From the NCBI GenBank assembly GCA_003254925.1, contig QANZ01045711.1, positions 366,049-430,048 on the forward strand: a DNA stretch of 64,000 nt, written 5' to 3'. This document shows positions 16,001-26,651 of the stretch, piece after piece (position 1 is the first letter of the stretch; each line of letters starts with the position of its first letter). Made by a program: the position numbers and the translations under genes. Below the pieces are notes generated by a model. That model did not search any database, was not told the DNA's origin, and worked only from the letters and a program-made list of their open reading frames with translations. This DNA comes from Chamaecrista fasciculata (Eukaryota > Streptophyta > Magnoliopsida > Fabales > Fabaceae).

Positions 16001-16375
16001 TCAACACAGCATAAAAATCATGAGTGTAAATTAATATATTTCATACTGCTTGAGATTGAGCAGAGAGGGAAATAATGCCTCAATTGTCTTTGAAGAAGGC
16101 TTGTTGATTCTGCTTAGAAGAGATGTGATTTTGAGAGTGTGGTTGAGAGGTAGGGGACGAGACAATGCTGAGGTAGTTGAAGAAAGAAGGATGAGGAAAG
16201 AAACAAAAGAAGCAAATGGAATATGTAGATTATTTTGGTAAGTGGGAGCAGCCAATTTCTGAGAATGATTGTGTGGTCTTGTTTGTTTTGTCAGTGTGAC
16301 GACGTGTCTTGTTGCTGAGAAAAATGGTTCATTCTCATTGTTCCTGCAGAAAACTGAGTTTTTCTTCATGTCCAT
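13066..16375 (-). CDS. neprosin-domain (DUF239) putative glutamic peptidase
   Basis: Seven exons give 447 residues: 16079-16375, 15889-15978, 15548-15760, 15297-15461, 15144-15197, 14869-15015, 13066-13443. The N-terminal neprosin-activation region (INKPSSKTIE / SPDGDLIDCV) is followed by the neprosin domain with IWVIAGSFGNDLNTIEAGWQ, VSPELYGDNYPRFFTYWT, GCYNLLCSGFVQ and FGGEVVNSG. The Glu in IEAGWQ and the Glu in GGEV are the likely catalytic pair known for Nepenthes neprosin. A hydrophobic segment (FASFVSFLILLSSTTSA, about residues 54-70) looks like a signal sequence but sits after a roughly 50-residue lead, so the true start or a 5' exon may differ; only ATGs at 16375 and 16369 are in frame. 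Two introns need GC donors: GAG|GCATTA at 16078 and CAG|GCAAGT at 15296. Other introns are GT-AG. Related proteins are secreted; the substrate is unknown. Confidence 0.88.
13670..14165. mobile_element. foldback MITE-like repeat in neprosin intron
   Basis: 'AGGTCAAAACTTCATTTTAGTT...GAATTTCGTTTTGG' at about 13670-13725 is mirrored by 'AAAATGGAATTCACTC...AATCAAAATAAGATTTTTA' at about 14118-14162. Intronic, non-coding, ends approximate. Confidence 0.45.
14185..14209. repeat. (AT)n microsatellite
   Basis: Uninterrupted AT dinucleotide run inside the last neprosin intron. Confidence 0.9.
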
Positions 16376-19037
16376 ATCAAAAACACATGCAAGAAACAGC
16401 AGGAAGAAGAGAACACAAGTTTAATCAAATGATGCAGAAAGAATGAGAGGGAGAGAGATTGTAGTGCCGTTGGTCTTTGATTCCATGCAATCAAAATTCA
16501 CGCACCAGAACATAACCAAACTAAATAGACCACCAACTAGTGGGGTTGTACCTTTTTGAAAATTAATTTTACTTTTAACTGAAGGGATTTTTTTTTATGG
16601 GATAAATATTAATCTTCAATCTCATACAGAAAAAAAAAAAAGAAAAAAAGAAAGCTAGTATTATGGCCCTTCCTTGTCAGATTTCTTGTTTGTATTTCCT
16701 TGCTTCTTGAAATTTTAAAAATCCTGCTCTGTGAATGAACAAGAACTCCAAGTATAAAGTGCAAACTTCTGTCTTCTTTACTCTACCAGTCTCTTTGGAT
16801 TGAAATGAAGATTTTTGGAGATAATCTGGGTAAGCAACTATCTGACTAGCTAGTTTGTCTAACATTATTCTTTAAACAACTAAACCTCAAACGATTATGA
16901 AAACAATATTATAAATTCATGTCAGTGTAAAACCTTTGCATTCATCTGCATGTAATGTATGCAGCTGTTTTAACCTTAAAAATTAATATCTAGTCAAATT
17001 GCTGAAGACAAGTATATCATTCAGTTATGAAGTTAATGAAGATGACCAAATTAACATAAGTGGTTAGTTTGAGGTCAGGAATATTGTCACCAGATGTCAA
17101 TGGTCAATCAAACAAATCAATAATGTCACCAGTACATACACGGAATGAATCTTTTAAAGTTAGAGAGAAATATAAAATTGGTAAGTTACAGAGGAAAAGA
17201 AAGTTAAGAAGAAATAAAAGGAGAAAACATTATTAATAACAATCATGTATATGACACTCACATCTCTCACTTATATTTTCTGATCTCTTCCTAACTTCAT
17301 CTTTCTCTTATTTCAAAGGTGTTCCTGCAATGTTATGTTATAATGGCTCTAAATTTTAGCCATAAACATTGACTTTTTTTTTTTACCAAGCCAAGCCAAG
17401 CCAAGCCAAACAAAGCCATGGTAATTAACTTGCACACTTGTTGCCGCCTACACTATGGGCTATGCAGCCTATGCTTGCTTGTGAATGTGATTTTTCGATC
17501 TTGCATCCTATAAAATAACAGAGGGGAAAACTTGTGTTGGCCACTAAGTTAATTAAAAATAACAGAGGGGAAAACTTGTGTTGGCCACTAAGTTAGTGTG
17601 TATGGTTATGAATTGTGAATGAGACTATGAGAGAATGAAACTATGAAAGCATATGGGCCCTTGCCTATATTGCTCTTCTTTTTTAGAGTCATGACAGGCA
17701 CAGAGCATTGGTGTTGCTTCCCACTTACAATTTCATCCCTCTTATTGGTTTTAGCCTTACTTTTTCTTTCACTAACACCCCACTGCTTCTATGTACCTAG
17801 CTACCCGTCAACAAACATGTGCACAGAACATAAACACTTGTAGTAGTAGTACATCCAGTATGAGATTAATATATGAATCTATACTTTTTTATAAACTAAG
17901 CAATGAAGTTTGACAAATTATATATATAATTAAACATTCATTCCTTATAAAATGTGAAATGTTAAATTAAATAGTGGAACCTTTAATAAAAATGGTCTGA
18001 CAAAGGCAAAGAAAGAACATATTCTCCCATCACCTTGTCAAAAAGATGTATATAATAAAGTTTGGAAATATATATATGTTTTAATTGAAAAGACGAGACA
18101 GTTCTTTAAATTGAAAAATGTGTGAAAAAACATAGTAACAATTTTGTTAATAGAACAATGGGCAAAGCTTTTTAAATACAGAAGAGTGGAGCAGTAGTTT
18201 TTTTAAAAAAAAAATTGTGAATAATGTAAACCTTAAAGAAAACTATTTACAATTTTTTTTTTAATTTATAGTCTAGCTATAATTGAATTAAGTAGTCTTG
18301 GCTCAAAAAAAAAAAAATTAAGTAGTCAATAGTCATCACTGAAACCCTTGGTAGTTGGTTCCTACTTCCTATGCATAATAAAGTGAACAAGTTATGGCAA
18401 TAGCTATTTAAAATGAGATTGCTTGGTTGTGCTAAAGCCTAAAAGTCTGCACCAGCCGGATACGTATGCTTTTAAAATAAATCAGCAACTTTAAAAAGAG
18501 GCAGGACCATTGTTTGACGAAAATCACAAATCATATAGGATACCTTTTTTTAATTTAGACAATCACAAATCATATTATAGTCAACTTTTTTGTTTTTGGA
18601 ATGTTAGTTTTACTTTCTTCTTCTTCTCCTCGTCTCTTTCTCTCTGCTTGATTCGCATACACTTCATCGAAACATGTCACACTCTCACCTCTCACTTCAA
18701 ATTGGAAACCTTTTACATTTCCTTCGCCAAATCTTCTTCCTCCCTAACTCGTCATCCTTAAACACTCTTCACCCCCAACGATAGGTCTCTATTTTACGGA
18801 CAATCACAATTTAAAATATCCAATTTGGTGTATTCTTGTCATATATTTATCTGAGGACTGAGGGAAGTTTGCAACAACAAACACTCAAAGAGTTATTTAT
18901 TTACAAGTTTTATCCAATTTTCTGCTTTTTTTTTTTTAATAGAGGACCGTCAAGTTTCTCAGCTATAATGAGCTTAAATTGTTTCATCTCTTGTTTTTCA
19001 TTAGTGTAAAGCAAGCTAGAAAAGAACAAACAATATA
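16376..19037. other. intergenic region upstream of neprosin gene
   Basis: The part next to 16375 should contain the neprosin promoter. Holds a 44-bp tandem duplication (17512-17594), a short GCCAA-rich tandem (AAGCCAAGCCAAGCCAAGCC near 17392) and many homopolymer runs. Open frames such as 17643-17843 and 18510-18761 lack recognisable domains and look fortuitous. Confidence 0.4.
17512..17594. repeat. 44-bp tandem duplication
   Basis: AAAATAACAGAGGGGAAAAC...GGCCACTAAGTTA occurs twice in a row with period 44 and no obvious mismatch, so it is a recent duplication. Non-coding. Confidence 0.85.
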
Positions 19038-19619
19038 GGCTCCGTTTGGTAGGGAGGAGATGAGGTTTACAATGTAAAAGGGCACGGTTTTCAAGATTTT
19101 CTTGTGTTTGGTATGATAATTTGAGCTATGTAAAGTGGATTACAATGTAAAGGGCTTTACATTACATAGGCCATTTTTCTTTACTTCACATTTCTGATGT
19201 AATCCAAGTCTACCTAGGGAATTATGGTAGAATTCCTAATTTGCCCCTCTCACTCCCATCTCATCTCCTCCCCAAATGGTGAACGGCGGCGGCGGCGGCG
19301 GTGCACGGCGGCGCCGACCACCGTGGACGGTGGCTCCGACCACAGTTCACGGCGGCGCCGACCACCGTGGACCACCGTGCACGGCGGCTCCGACCACCGT
19401 GGACGGCGGTGGTAGGCGGCGGTCTGGTGGTGGTTGTGGGAAGGGCATTTTTGTCATTTTTTTCTATATCTATTTTACTTTCCCTCCCCTACCTTTTTAT
19501 ACCAAACACTTTCAATTTTTACCTACTTTACATTCCCTCAACTACTTTTCCTTTCCCTCACAATTTTTCCCTTGTAAAACCCTTTCCTTTACATACCCAA
19601 AAGGGTACCAAACGGAGCC
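19038..19619. mobile_element. PIF/Harbinger-like (Tourist-type) MITE
   Basis: Terminal inverted repeats GGCTCCGTTTGGTA (19038-19051) and TACCAAACGGAGCC (19606-19619), flanked by a 3-bp ATA on each side. TIR sequence and 3-bp target duplication suit PIF/Harbinger elements. The 582-bp interior holds a GC-rich cluster (about 19276-19440) of imperfect units built on CCGACCACCGTGGACGG, which is unusual for such an AT-rich region. Open frames across that cluster are repeat-driven and not genes. Confidence 0.75.
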
Positions 19620-19678
19620 ATAGGGTTTTTGCCTTATTTAATAAGTATAGGGGCTCTGCTTTTCTTTAAAAAAATTAT

Positions 19679-20075
19679 TAGGCAAATATATTTTTTAGTC
19701 CCTAAACTTTACATCAATTTTAAATTTTGTTCCTAATGTTTGTTTCCTGTCAATTTTATCCTCAAAGTTTCACGTTTGATCAATTTTACCCTTTAATTAA
19801 TGTCTTTCAATAAATTAATGATAGATTTCATCATGTTTTTCAATTTGAGTTAAGATTTGAATTTTTTTCTATCAATTTTACATTATATGTTATTAATCAC
19901 ATAAAATTTGTTGTTAATATTTAACTAAAGTAAGAGTAAATAATAAACACAATAGGAGAAAGAGGAAGATATGGAGAAACTATCACCGGAACGTTTTGGA
20001 AATTTGAGAGACTTAAACGAAACTTTGAACAAATATCAGGGCCAAAATAGGACTTTGGCCAAAAATATATATTGC
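19679..20075. mobile_element. degenerate foldback MITE
   Basis: The left edge (GGCAAATATATTTTTTAGTCCC) is mirrored by the right edge (GGACTTTGGCCAAAAATATATATTGC). 'GAGACTTAAACGAAACTTTGAACAAA' near the right end resembles the right arm of the 5583-6263 element. Non-coding. Confidence 0.5.
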
Positions 20076-20857
20076 TAAATGTTGGTGGTAGGCTGGTAGC
20101 TTTTTCCTAGATTATGTGTAAGCTAATAAACAGATTTTGCCAACAGGTTGTTTAGAATTTGGATCCGCCAAACATGGCCAGAAGTTTCGGATATGCAATC
20201 TAGTAAAAATGATTGAGTAGGCTTAACTTTGTCCAAAGTGGGAGAGTGGACTGTCGTCTGTGCCTCTGTGGACATCGCCAGAATAAAGTGCGGTTCACTG
20301 TAATAAACAAGGGAAGATAAGAGAGGAATGATTTTGATGCTATAATATTGCCATATCATCATGTTCATCATATTCCTTACGCACATACTAATTAACAGTA
20401 TCACTGTATTTAATTTCATGAAACTCTGCCAAAATTAACGGTACATTTTCCGCCATTAGCAAAGCATCTTCTTTTCCACTTTGTGAAAGAAAGAAAGAGA
20501 GAGAAGAAAAAAAAAAAAGCATAGCATCTAAAACATTCTTCCAAAAGAAAAGCACTACCTAGAACCCTCGTTTGGAAATTGGAAATCAAAGATAAGGGGT
20601 TATTCATCAGTTGCTTTAATTTTTAACATCATTAAGTGTTTTCTAAATTCTATGATAAAGTGCAGAGAGAATATTGTTAAATTTGATGGATATCAATCAC
20701 TTCAATCAACTTTAATTTCTTAATTGATGTATGAATGGAATCACACGTCTCTTTCAAACCCAACAGATTCACACCATATCGTTTAGTTTACCCTAGAACT
20801 CTTGAAAATCAAATTAATAGCTAGCAGGTACGTACCTGCAAGAAGATCAGAAGAACA
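20076..20857. other. promoter region of UAS-UBX gene
   Basis: Upstream sequence of the gene starting at 20858. Minus-strand frames here have no recognisable domain. No clear TATA box near the start codon; a palindromic GGTACGTACC lies at 20827-20836. Confidence 0.35.
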
Positions 20858-23592
20858 ATGTCGTCATCGTCTTCATCATCATCATCGGCGAGAGATCACG
20901 GAATCGTTCGCAGAATGGCAAGCCTTCCTCGAAGCATAATGGGAGGATTTTCGAGGGCCATGGGTGATATAGGAAGAAGAAGAAACCAACAAAATCAACA
21001 TCTACCCTCCGATTTCCAATGGCAGCCTTCTCAGCCGTTGGATGAGTGGGCTTTTCTACACAACTTCGAGAACCAATACGGCGTCGTACACCCTTTCTTC
21101 TACGCATGTCGTTTCGAGCAAGTCCTGAAGCTAGCAGAGAAAGATCACAAGTTCGTCTTCGTCTACCTGCATTCGCCACAACACCCTTTCACGCAGAATT
21201 TCTGCAACGAAACGCTGTGTTCGGAGGTAGTGATCCAATTTCTCGATGTGAATTTTGTATGTTGGGGAGCTCTCGCTGATCGAGGAGAGGGATTGCAAAT
21301 GGTCGCAAAATTGCGTCCTGCTACTTTCCCCTTTTGTGCCCTAATTGCTCCTTCTTCTGGCGATTCCATGGCTGTGCTGCAACAGGTTAATTCATTTCTC
21401 GTAATTCGACTTCATTTGGACGCAGATAAATAATTTTAAGTCAAAATCTCATTTTGGTCTTCAAATTTTAGTATGAATTCCATTTTGCTCTGAAAAGCTT
21501 TTTTTTTTTTTTGTCATTTTGATTCTCAATTTTTCTAGTTATTCCACCTTACACAATTAAAATTGACGATTTCTCCCTTACTCTTGGAGTAAGTGAGTTA
21601 GTGAAAAGAAAGAAATTTATTTCTTTTATTCAGAAATTCAAAGTAAATTTGTAGTTAATTTTTTATTTTAAGAAAGAAGATTTGTTTTCATTTCTATGAT
21701 AATTCACTTATTAATTATTATAACATATATGAATGAAAAATTGTTCAAGTCAAATGCATACGGCTGTTCAAATTTCGGTTTGGATCGATTTTGACATTTT
21801 TTTTTTAACCGAACCCAACAAATTGGATGACAACTAAAGTCATCCAATCAATCCAGTCATTTTAGGTCAACCGAACCAATCCAAACCGACTTTAATCGGT
21901 TTGGATTTGATCGGTTAATCGGTTTTCTATATATTCATTAAGTTAAAAATCTAAAAAGTACAAAATATATAAAAATCTAGAAAATATAAGAAAAGATTAG
22001 AATATGTAAATTAACGAAGGATGAAGGTTGAAGATGAAGTGTAAAACTATGAATTGTGAAATAAAAAGTGACTAAGTTTGAGTGTGAGGGACGACTAAAT
22101 AAGAAAAAAATAAAAAAAATGAAGAAATTAAGTTTAAAGATAAGGATGTTTTTTATTTAATATAATATAAACAATATTTAATTAAATTATTAATATGGTT
22201 CGGTTTGGTTCGGTCGGTTTTTGGTTTTCAAAACCAACCGAACCGAACTAATCAGTTTTCATCCTTTTTCATCCAATTCAACCAATTAGATGATTGGTTT
22301 TGATCGGTTTGAATTGGATTGATCGGTTTGAATTGGATTGATCGGTTGAGTTTGGATTGGATTGGATTTGAACAGCCTATGTATAACTAAGAGAGTATGA
22401 TAAAAATTAGACAAAATTACATTTTGGACTATGGTGGAACAAGTGAGGAAGTATGAAGACCATCAAGGAAAAAAAAGTTTGAAGATCAAAAAAATGTAAT
22501 TTATTCTACAGTTTAAGGACCAAAATGAGATTTTGACCTTAATTTTTTTTGTTTATGGTGGTGCATTTGAGTCCATTAAAAGTCATATAAGAGAAGGTAG
22601 GTTAATTTTTTTGGGGGTGTTTTGCGTGAATTGTGTTTGTTTTTCAGATTGAAGGACCACTTTCAGCAGGTGAACTAGTGGAGATTCTACAGAGAACAGT
22701 GGAAGAGCAAGGATTGGCTTTTGGGAGTGCCAAGGTTAAGCAGGATGATAAGATCAGGGCAGATCGTCGGCTAAAAGAAGAACAAGATGCTGCTTATCTT
22801 GCTGCTTTGCAAATAGACAAGGTAATTAACTCATGAAACTAAAGTGATTAATCTAAACTTGACTTATGCCGTGCACCTGATAAAATAATTTTTTCAACAA
22901 GATTATTGTATTTATAAGGTCTGGAATTTAGACTTTACTTAAATGATACTACGTTTATCATTTGAATCAATTCATCATTAATATTTTTGTATGTATTTTG
23001 TGATGAACAATTAACAAACAACATTGCCTAATGTAGGAGAAGGAAAAACTCAGGAATTCACCTTCAACAGACATAGTTCAGAAACCAGGAAGTGCATTAA
23101 ATGCCAGAAATTATGAGAAGCTGAGGAACAACAACTATTCTGTTAGTAAACAGAACACTAAAGTGAATGAATCAGCCAATGCTAAAGAATATCAAAACAA
23201 GGCTGCTCAAAAACGAGGAGGCCAGTCTCAGACCACTCAGGTATATACATGTATCCACCAACATTAATCTTAAGTTCAAAGAAAATGCGACACTTAAATT
23301 TAGTATGATATTGATTCATTCTCATGTTAGTTTGTGTGAAAATGGGATGGTAGTGCAGATATTGATAAGGTTTCCAAATGGGGAAAGAAGAGAGCAGAGT
23401 TTTCAGTGTACAGACAAAATCCAGTCCATTTTCTCATACATTGATTCATTGGGTATGCCCGGGATTGGGTCCTACAGATTGGTATCAAACTTCCCCAGAA
23501 GAGTTTATGGCATTGATCAAATGAGAATGACTCTCAAAGATGCTGACTTGTTTCCTAAAGCTAGCCTATTTTTGGAGCCCATACCCATGTGA
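20858..23592 (+). CDS. UAS-UBX domain protein (FAF2/UBXD8-like, PUX10-type)
   Basis: Four exons, all phase 0: 20858-21385, 22648-22821, 23037-23240, 23359-23592; 379 residues. The N-terminus is a nine-serine run, then an arginine-rich segment (VRRMASLPRSIMGGFSRAMG). The UAS (thioredoxin-like) domain spans about residues 55-200 (WAFLHNFENQYG, FVFVYLHSPQHPFTQNFCNETLCSE). A charged, likely coiled-coil stretch (ADRRLKEEQDAAYLAAL) follows, then a low-complexity linker, and a C-terminal UBX domain (IRFPNGERREQSF ... SFLDS-like SIFSYIDSLG ... LVSNFPRRVY). The FPRR loop is the family's CDC48-binding signature. Plant PUX10 tethers CDC48 to lipid droplets for protein turnover; this protein lacks the N-terminal UBA domain of that type and has no obvious membrane hairpin. 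A CDC48 gene lies upstream in the same window. Confidence 0.9.
21436..22545. mobile_element. foldback element in UBX intron 1 with nested MITE
   Basis: 'AAGTCAAAATCTCATTTTGGTC' near 21438 is mirrored by 'GACCAAAATGAGATTTTGACC' near 22519, so an outer inverted-repeat element fills most of the 1262-bp intron. A second element (21762-22378) lies inside it. Confidence 0.55.
21762..22378. mobile_element. hAT-like MITE nested in UBX intron 1
   Basis: Edges GGCTGTTCAAAT and ATTTGAACAGCC form matching terminal repeats. Subterminal arrays of CGGTTTGGAT / ATCCAAACCG-type units (for example GATCGGTTTGAATTGGATTG repeated at 22292-22340) point inward from both ends. Edge style resembles hAT MITEs; an exact 8-bp target duplication could not be seen. 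Confidence 0.5.
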
Positions 23593-24996
23593 TCCTAAAG
23601 CCCATAGGCCCAAAGGTATCAATGATTTGGTTGAGCTTTTGGGCTTTTACCTCATCTTTAGATGTTTTCTGTCATGTATATTTGTTTTCCAGACTGACTA
23701 TTAAAAACAAAGTGTTAGCACTTAGCATTAATGTTTCGTTCTGTATTATTATGTGCTCATTTGTTGGAAGAAAGAGTTACTCACAAATGAAATTCATTTT
23801 ATGTGTGTACATCATTTGTTGGAAAGTCAGAAATATTGAAAAATGATAACACCTCAATGACTGAGCATTTGGTATGATCAAATTTATGGAAATTGGATGG
23901 AATGAAATTTATAACTATTAAGTCAGTTCAATTTAGAAACAGTCAAAGGTCAATTATGGAGACATAAAAAATTTTAAGATTAATAAATGATCGATTATAT
24001 AAAGTAAACTTGAAATATTATTAGCTACGAAAATTTAATTTTAAAATCCATTTAAAATATTTCATGAAAGATTTAGAATTAAGTTAATATCAACCTAATG
24101 GATTTTCTTTTTGGCCTGATTATGAATGAATTTATTTAACTAGATGTTGAAAAGTTGTATGCTATATTTTGAAATATAGTGATATATTTTGACTGTTCAC
24201 ATACATGCTAGCTAGATTGAATGATTTGTCCATTGTCCAAAGTAATTTAAAGAAAAAAAAACTGCTGCAAAGATAACAAGTAATTTAATTTAAATTAGAA
24301 AGTGTTATTTGATGTCGACATCTACATTTTTTTTGGAGCCAGAACGACATCTACATTATTTAAAAGAAAAATAAGTTAATATCAATTAAATAAGGAAGGA
24401 ATATTTTGAAATCCCATATTTCTTTTTTTGTTTTACATTATAACTTGAAGCATTTAAATGTCAAGATCACATTGCTAGATTAATCAAATGTTGATGAAAT
24501 ACTCCTTAATTATATTGAATTATCTCTGATTTGCCCACATATCATAGATTCACATACATCTAATCACAACAATTTAAAAGTTTTCATGATCGAAGAATAA
24601 GTTAAGATCAACCTCTCTCATATGGATTATTTGAATTCATATATGAAGAAATACTCATGATTGCATTAAATAGTCTATAATAATTTATTAAGAATTTAGA
24701 AAGTATGTCGATCTAAATCTTCTTTTTTTCTTTTGAAAGAATGTGTTGTTATATGTTTTGAAGAAATTGTCAATTAGATATTAGTAATTTTAGAAAATCA
24801 TCATCTAAAAGTTGACTCCATCAAGTTAACATCAAATTAAAAAGCATATAACTGTTGATGATTGGCATCTAGTCATCACAATAAAACTGAATATATACAT
24901 AATGTAAAAAAATAAGTTAAGATCAACCTCATTTGAATTAAAAACGTTGAAACATGCTTTGTTGACCGACTTATCTGTTATCTCCATATCGATGGC
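23593..24996. other. intergenic region between UBX and GST genes
   Basis: AT-rich, no gene. The left part is the UBX 3' flank. From about 24080 it carries four dispersed copies of an AAGTTAAKATCAA motif, described separately. Confidence 0.4.
24080..24930. repeat. dispersed AAGTTAAGATCAACCTC motif upstream of GST
   Basis: AATAAGTTAAGATCAACCTC is present exactly at 24596-24615 and 24911-24930. Degenerate forms (AAGTTAATATCAA) lie at about 24081 and 24373. Neighbouring sequence such as GAAATACTCMTKAWT is partly repeated too, so this may be a worn tandem array or a promoter-element cluster. Confidence 0.5.
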
Positions 24997-25003
24997 TATA
25001 TAA
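24997..25003 (+). promoter_or_regulatory. TATA box of GST gene
   Basis: TATATAA in 'GGCTATATAAGAAG', 107 bases before the GST start codon, followed by a purine-rich then CT-rich leader ('CTCACTCTTTCTCACACACACTC'-type). Position and leader fit a plant core promoter. Confidence 0.6.
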
Positions 25004-25109
25004 GAAGAAAAAAAGGGAATGAAGTAGAAAAGCCGTAGACACAGCAATATAGCTGATCTCAATCTCACTCTTTCTCACACACACTCAGAATTCAGAAGTG
25101 TAAGCAAAT

Positions 25110-26395
25110 ATGGTTGCGAAGGAAGAAGTGAAGCTTCTGGGAATTGTGGGAAGCCCATTTGTAACGAGAGTGGAGCTTGCTCTGAAGCTAAAGGGAATCG
25201 AATACGAATACGTACACGAAACTTGGACAACCAAAAGCGATATGCTGGTAAAGTATAACCCAGTTCATAAGAAGGTGCCTGTGCTGGTTCACAATGACAA
25301 GGGTATTTCAGAATCGATTGTCATTATTGAGTACATCGATGAGGCATGGAAAGGCTATTCCATCTTGCCTTCTCATCCCTACCAAAGGGCACTCTCGAGA
25401 TTTTGGTACAAGTTCATTGATGACAAGGTATTGATTATTGGCTCTGGTCTTATAACTTTTATTCATATCTCAAATTAGTCTTGTAATTTTTTTAGTTGTA
25501 ATTTTAGTTTTATATTTATTATTCAAGTTGTAGATTTGGTCTCGTATCGTAATTTTGGTCGTCTCATATTTTTTTATCAGGTTACAAAATTGATTTCATA
25601 TTTTTTAGTCAAGTTATAGAATTGATCTCAAATCTTTAAATCATATTCAAAATTGGTCAAATATCTTTGTATTTTTAGGTTAAATGAGATTGAGAATGAA
25701 ACTTTTTTGCAATGATATGAGTTCTACAATTTGATAAAAAAATATGAGACTAAGAGCAATGTAGGACAATTTGCAATATTTTACAAAAACATGAGACTAA
25801 AAGTGAAAAAAAAAATTATAGGACCAAATTGAAGTCTAAACAAAAATTATGGACCAAAAGTATGCTTTGACCTTAATTTTTTTTTTCTTCCCTAGAGAAT
25901 GCAAATTAAACGATTCGACCTTATCTATCAGACCATCGGTGACAAACAATGTGAGATGCAAATTAAAGACAATTAAAAGGACAGTGGATCACTAACGTAT
26001 TATTGTTTGTCTATGAGTTGTGGTTTCAGGTGCAGCCAACAATATTCAAAGCAGCATTCGACCCAGACGCGAAGGAGCGTGAGAAGGGGGTGGAAGAATT
26101 GTTAGGGTATTTGCAGATTCTGGAAAACGAGCTCAAACACAACAAGTTCTTCTTGGGAGATTCCTTCGGATTGGTCGACATTCCTGGTGCCTTCATAGCC
26201 TATTGGCTTCCTACCATTATAGAAGCAGGAGAAGGCAAATTCCTTTCGGATTTCAATGCCGACAAATTCCCAAAGATTCACAAATGGAGCCATGAAATTT
26301 TGAACCACCCTGTTATCAAAGAAGCTCTGCCTCCTAGACAACTTCTTGTTGGCTTTGGAAAGTCCAAATTTGCCTCCATTGCTGCTTCAACATAG
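25110..26395 (+). CDS. tau-class glutathione S-transferase
   Basis: Cytosolic enzyme that conjugates glutathione to electrophiles such as herbicides and stress products. Two exons (25110-25427, 26030-26395) joined at phase 0 give 227 residues, the usual tau-class size with its single conserved intron. The N-terminal thioredoxin-like domain has the catalytic serine in [12 protein letters not shown] (about residue 15) and glutathione-site motifs KKVPVLVHN and [14 protein letters not shown]. The C-terminal helical domain has [15 protein letters not shown] and [26 protein letters not shown] box at 24997 and an AATAAA at 26525-26530 support gene borders. No sign of damage; substrate cannot be told from sequence. 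Confidence 0.96.
25478..25885. mobile_element. foldback MITE-like repeat in GST intron
   Basis: Left-half units such as 'GGTCTCGTATC', 'GGTCGTCTCATATTTTT' are mirrored by right-half 'ATATGAGAC', 'CATGAGACTAAAAGTG', 'GGACCAAA'. Same style as the element in the receptor-kinase intron. Ends approximate. Confidence 0.5.
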
Positions 26396-26651
26396 ATCGA
26401 TCTTCAATGTTAATAATTAAGTAGGATAAGAAAGCGTCGTTGCTTCGCTTTACTCAGATCACAACATTCTACTATGAGATCCATGTGTCATCGATCGATC
26501 TTTTTCACTTATTGCCCCTGTTACAATAAATATATGCTAGCTATATGGTTTTCTTTTGCACCGAGAACTTTCCGCTTTCTTTTTTAGTTAGTTTACTCTT
26601 TTATAGTGAGTTTAACCACAGTCACACTAACAATTGGTATGAATAAGTAAC

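Noticed and set aside
16045..16047. GT donor (CA|GTATGA) for neprosin exon 1
   Set aside because: It joins in the wrong phase and gives a stop within a few codons of exon 2. The GC donor at 16078 keeps the KTIE-SPDGD family join.
19224..19669. Three overlapping open frames across the GC-rich tract
   Set aside because: They are kept open by the triplet-like repeat itself; no codon or domain evidence.
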